DNA from: Monodelphis domestica
Lineage: Eukaryota > Chordata > Mammalia > Didelphimorphia > Didelphidae
Direction of reading: 5' to 3'
Assembly (NCBI RefSeq): GCF_027887165.1
Contig: NC_077229.1
Location: forward strand, 111,179,994-111,243,993
DNA length: 64,000 bases
Part shown: positions 61,915 through 64,000 of the stretch, piece after piece
How the letters are laid out: the number at the start of each line of letters is the position of its first letter
Position numbering within the stretch: position 1 is the first letter of the stretch
The notes under the pieces: model-generated
Databases searched by the model: none
What the model was told of the DNA's origin: nothing
Seen by the model: the letters and a program-made list of their open reading frames with translations, nothing else
Made by a program: the position numbers and the translations under genes

Positions 61915-62380
61915 TCAACATAGTATTTTTAATTTTTCTCCTACTCATTTCCCCCAATAGTGAAAAAGGAAAAAAAAAGTTTTGTAACAATTATGACAAT
62001 CAAGCAAACCAAATTCCCACATTATTCATGTCCAAAAAATATTTATCTAAATAAACATTTTACATCCATCAGGATCCTTTTTCCTCCAGGAGCTGAGCCC
62101 TTTGATCAGTCCTAATTTTTCATCTTTTTATCCACTGGTTCCTTCCTAGTTGTCTACAAACATTCTCATATGTCCCTTATTCTTAAAAAAAATACAGAAA
62201 GCAATCTTCTCTTGCCTTCATTATTCTCTCAAGCTATTGTCAGATATCATATCTTTTTTCTATTCAAACTTTTAGAAGGGTTATCTGCCCTTATTGCCCT
62301 TATTCTCTCACATTCCACTCACTAACAATCCTTTGCTATCTGACTTCTGATATCATCACTCTCTTTTAAGAATATGCATT
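61915..62380 (-). mobile_element. L1/RTE-like 3' end with L2-like DNA
   Basis: 61920-62190 (CTACTCATTTCCCCCAATAG, CAAGCAAACCAAATTCCCAC) is an antisense LINE end. 62240-62370 (TCTATTCAAACTTTTAGAAG, CACATTCCACTCACTAACAA) looks L2-like. Confidence 0.5.
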
Positions 62381-62935
62381 TCATTTTTTCCAATTAATAA
62401 ACATTTATTATATTTCCCTCTAACCCACAAATTTAAAAGGGAAAAAAAAACCTCCATAACAAAAATGCAGTCAAGCAAAATAAATTCACACATTGATTAT
62501 GTTCAAAAATTTATTGCCTAATTCTGCATCTTGAATCCATCCTTCTCTGACAAGAGGTGGGGGGCATAGAACTTTATTATTCCTCTGGAATCATGGTCAG
62601 TCATTGCATTGGGCAAAGATCTTAAGTTTATCACAGTTATTTGTATTTATAACAATGTTCACTTCATTCTGCATCAGTTCATATAAATCTTCCAAAGTTT
62701 CTCTGAAACAATTTTCTCATTTCTTATGGCACATATTTCATTTCTTTCAAATGCCATGATTTGTCTAGCCAGTCCTCAATTGATGGGTATTTCCTTAATT
62801 TTCAGTCCTTTGACACCACAAGAGCTACTACAGGTATTTTGTATAGATGAGTCCTTTGCCCCTCCCCCCTTTCTTGGATCTCTTTGGGATATAAGCCTAG
62901 TAAGAATATGAACCTAGTTTTAAATTGTGTGGGAC
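62381..62935 (-). mobile_element. L1/RTE-like 3' end, second copy
   Basis: ACAAAAATGCAGTCAAGCAA, CCTCTGGAATCATGGTCAGT, CACTTCATTCTGCATCAGTT, TCTTTGGGATATAAGCCTAG. Same family and orientation as 29815-30960. Confidence 0.7.
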
Positions 62936-63210
62936 AGTTGAAAAGTGAGGAATTATTATAGGGGTTGGAGTGGTCATGCTAGAGTTCCTGAAGAGGTAGG
63001 ATGGGGCTCAATTTATTTATTTGTTTGTTTTTGCCAAAGGAGGGACAAGATTTGGAAAGGATGTGGAGAAGGGGAAGAGAACATTGTAAAATGAGTCAGG
63101 CTGCTATTGTTCTTAGAATTCAAATGTGTGCAACAGAGAGGAGAAGGGGAAAGAGAAGAGGGGAGAGAAAGGGAGTTTTTACAGAAATGGATCTCCAGAG
63201 ATAAGGAAAC
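62936..63210. other. unassigned DNA
   Basis: Purine-rich 63130-63180. No gene recognised. Confidence 0.3.
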
Positions 63211-63480
63211 TGAGACTCAAAATTGTGCAAAGATTATTATCCTCATTTTAAAGATGAGGAAACTAAAGCTCAGAAATGGGAAACAATTTCCTCAGAGTCT
63301 CAGAGTTGAGTAGCAAACCGGAAAGAGCTATAAAGATCACCTGGTCCAATCTTTTCATTTTCCAGATGAGGATCATGAGAAGGGAAATCACTTGTCTAAG
63401 ATCATATAGCTAGATCCTGTATTTAGGACCAGGTCCCCTGAATTGAGGTCTCATGCTCTTTTCAGTGTTCTACATTTTCT
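63211..63480 (-). repeat. two antisense MIR relics
   Basis: 63230-63320 (CTCATTTTAAAGATGAGGAA) and 63330-63480 (TTTTCCAGATGAGGATCATG, head CTTTTCAGTGTTCTACATTT). Confidence 0.65.
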
Positions 63481-64000
63481 CTCTAGGGTTGTCTAGAAGG
63501 GTGAGAAGGAGGGGTGAATACAGGGAAAGGTAAAGGAGAAAAGGGCCCCAAAGACTAAAATCCCTCAATCCTGCTTGGGGTTTCACCCCCTCCTCCTCTG
63601 CTGGGGTCTTGCCAAAGAACTCGGGTTTCATAGGCGAAGAAAATCCAAACACTGATTAGAATCCTCTAAACAGTTCCCTGGAAGTGAGAAACAATGGACT
63701 GAGAGAATAAACTGACCCCTGCCCTAAAATAGGGTGTGGAAGAGGACAGGGGGAGGTTTTGGAGGGGGAGCTGGATGATTACTCTGGGCTCATCTGAACC
63801 CTTCTAGCTAAGCCATAGGGAATAAAGGGCCATCTGATAGAATGTTAGGAAAAAAAGGAAATTCACTCTTTCATTTTTGCTGGTGCCAAGAAGAGAAGCA
63901 ATTTGCCAGTGACAGAGAAGGGTCTGGAACTCCCCACCCAAGGGTTTTTCCTTTGCACCAAGACCCAAGGGCAAGTCAAAGGAGAGACCAATAAAATCTG
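63481..64000. other. single-copy DNA to the window edge
   Basis: No repeat or gene recognised. A short - strand frame (63470-63652) has no motif. The region could belong to the next gene to the right. Confidence 0.3.

Overview
The window is mammalian nuclear DNA and almost certainly marsupial. Its one intact protein-coding gene is GPR20, an orphan class A receptor encoded on the + strand at 40917-41972. Nearly everything else is interspersed repeats of kinds typical of marsupial genomes. These are tRNA-headed SINEs ending in GAAGGTAAGGGTTT plus poly-A ('type A' below, about 36 copies), CORE-SINEs of the Mar-1 kind with a MIR-like core ('type B'), dense MIR and L2 relics, CR1/L3 remnants, and many 5'-truncated L1 or L1/RTE-like 3' ends flanked by target-site duplications (TSDs). 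I cannot tell opossum from an Australian marsupial by eye.

Layout. 1-5.15 kb: an old + strand L2 LINE, broken by SINEs and by an L1 that itself carries a SINE; a broken open frame lies on the - strand at 985-1482. 5.2-5.9 kb: a CpG-rich island, the best promoter candidate outside the GPR20 region. 6-15 kb: MIR, L2 and SINE mosaic. 15.5-18.7 kb: a long LINE relic split by four or five younger insertions. 19.5-31.5 kb: single-copy patches, a roughly 30-bp minisatellite at 20.2 kb, and a cluster of long purine arrays (25.1, 28.4, 30.15 kb), each starting at the 3' tail of a type A SINE. 32-37 kb: single-copy and MIR DNA. 37.86-38.8 kb: a GC-rich island with a CArG box, TATA/MEF2-like box and FOX-type sites. 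40.9-43.1 kb: GPR20 terminal exon, with two MIRs in the probable 3' UTR. 43-64 kb: further L2, L1, SINE and MIR, with AT-rich minisatellites at 48.8 kb and 56.6 kb.

How the parts relate. GPR20 is the only gene whose product I can name. A 5' UTR intron is inferred from a clean splice acceptor 15 bases before its ATG. The 38.2-kb cluster is a plausible promoter for it, 2.6 kb upstream. In human 8q24.3, PTP4A3 lies divergently upstream of GPR20 and SLC45A4 lies downstream; if that order holds here, the 5.4-kb CpG island could be a PTP4A3 promoter firing leftwards, and SLC45A4 would lie beyond the right edge. No exon of either gene was recognised. I found no prokaryotic-type system, CRISPR array, true tRNA or rRNA gene, or new multi-gene system. 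The most unusual patterns are the SINE-tail-linked purine arrays, the minisatellites, a duplicated SINE/L2 junction and a possibly templated insertion inside a SINE.
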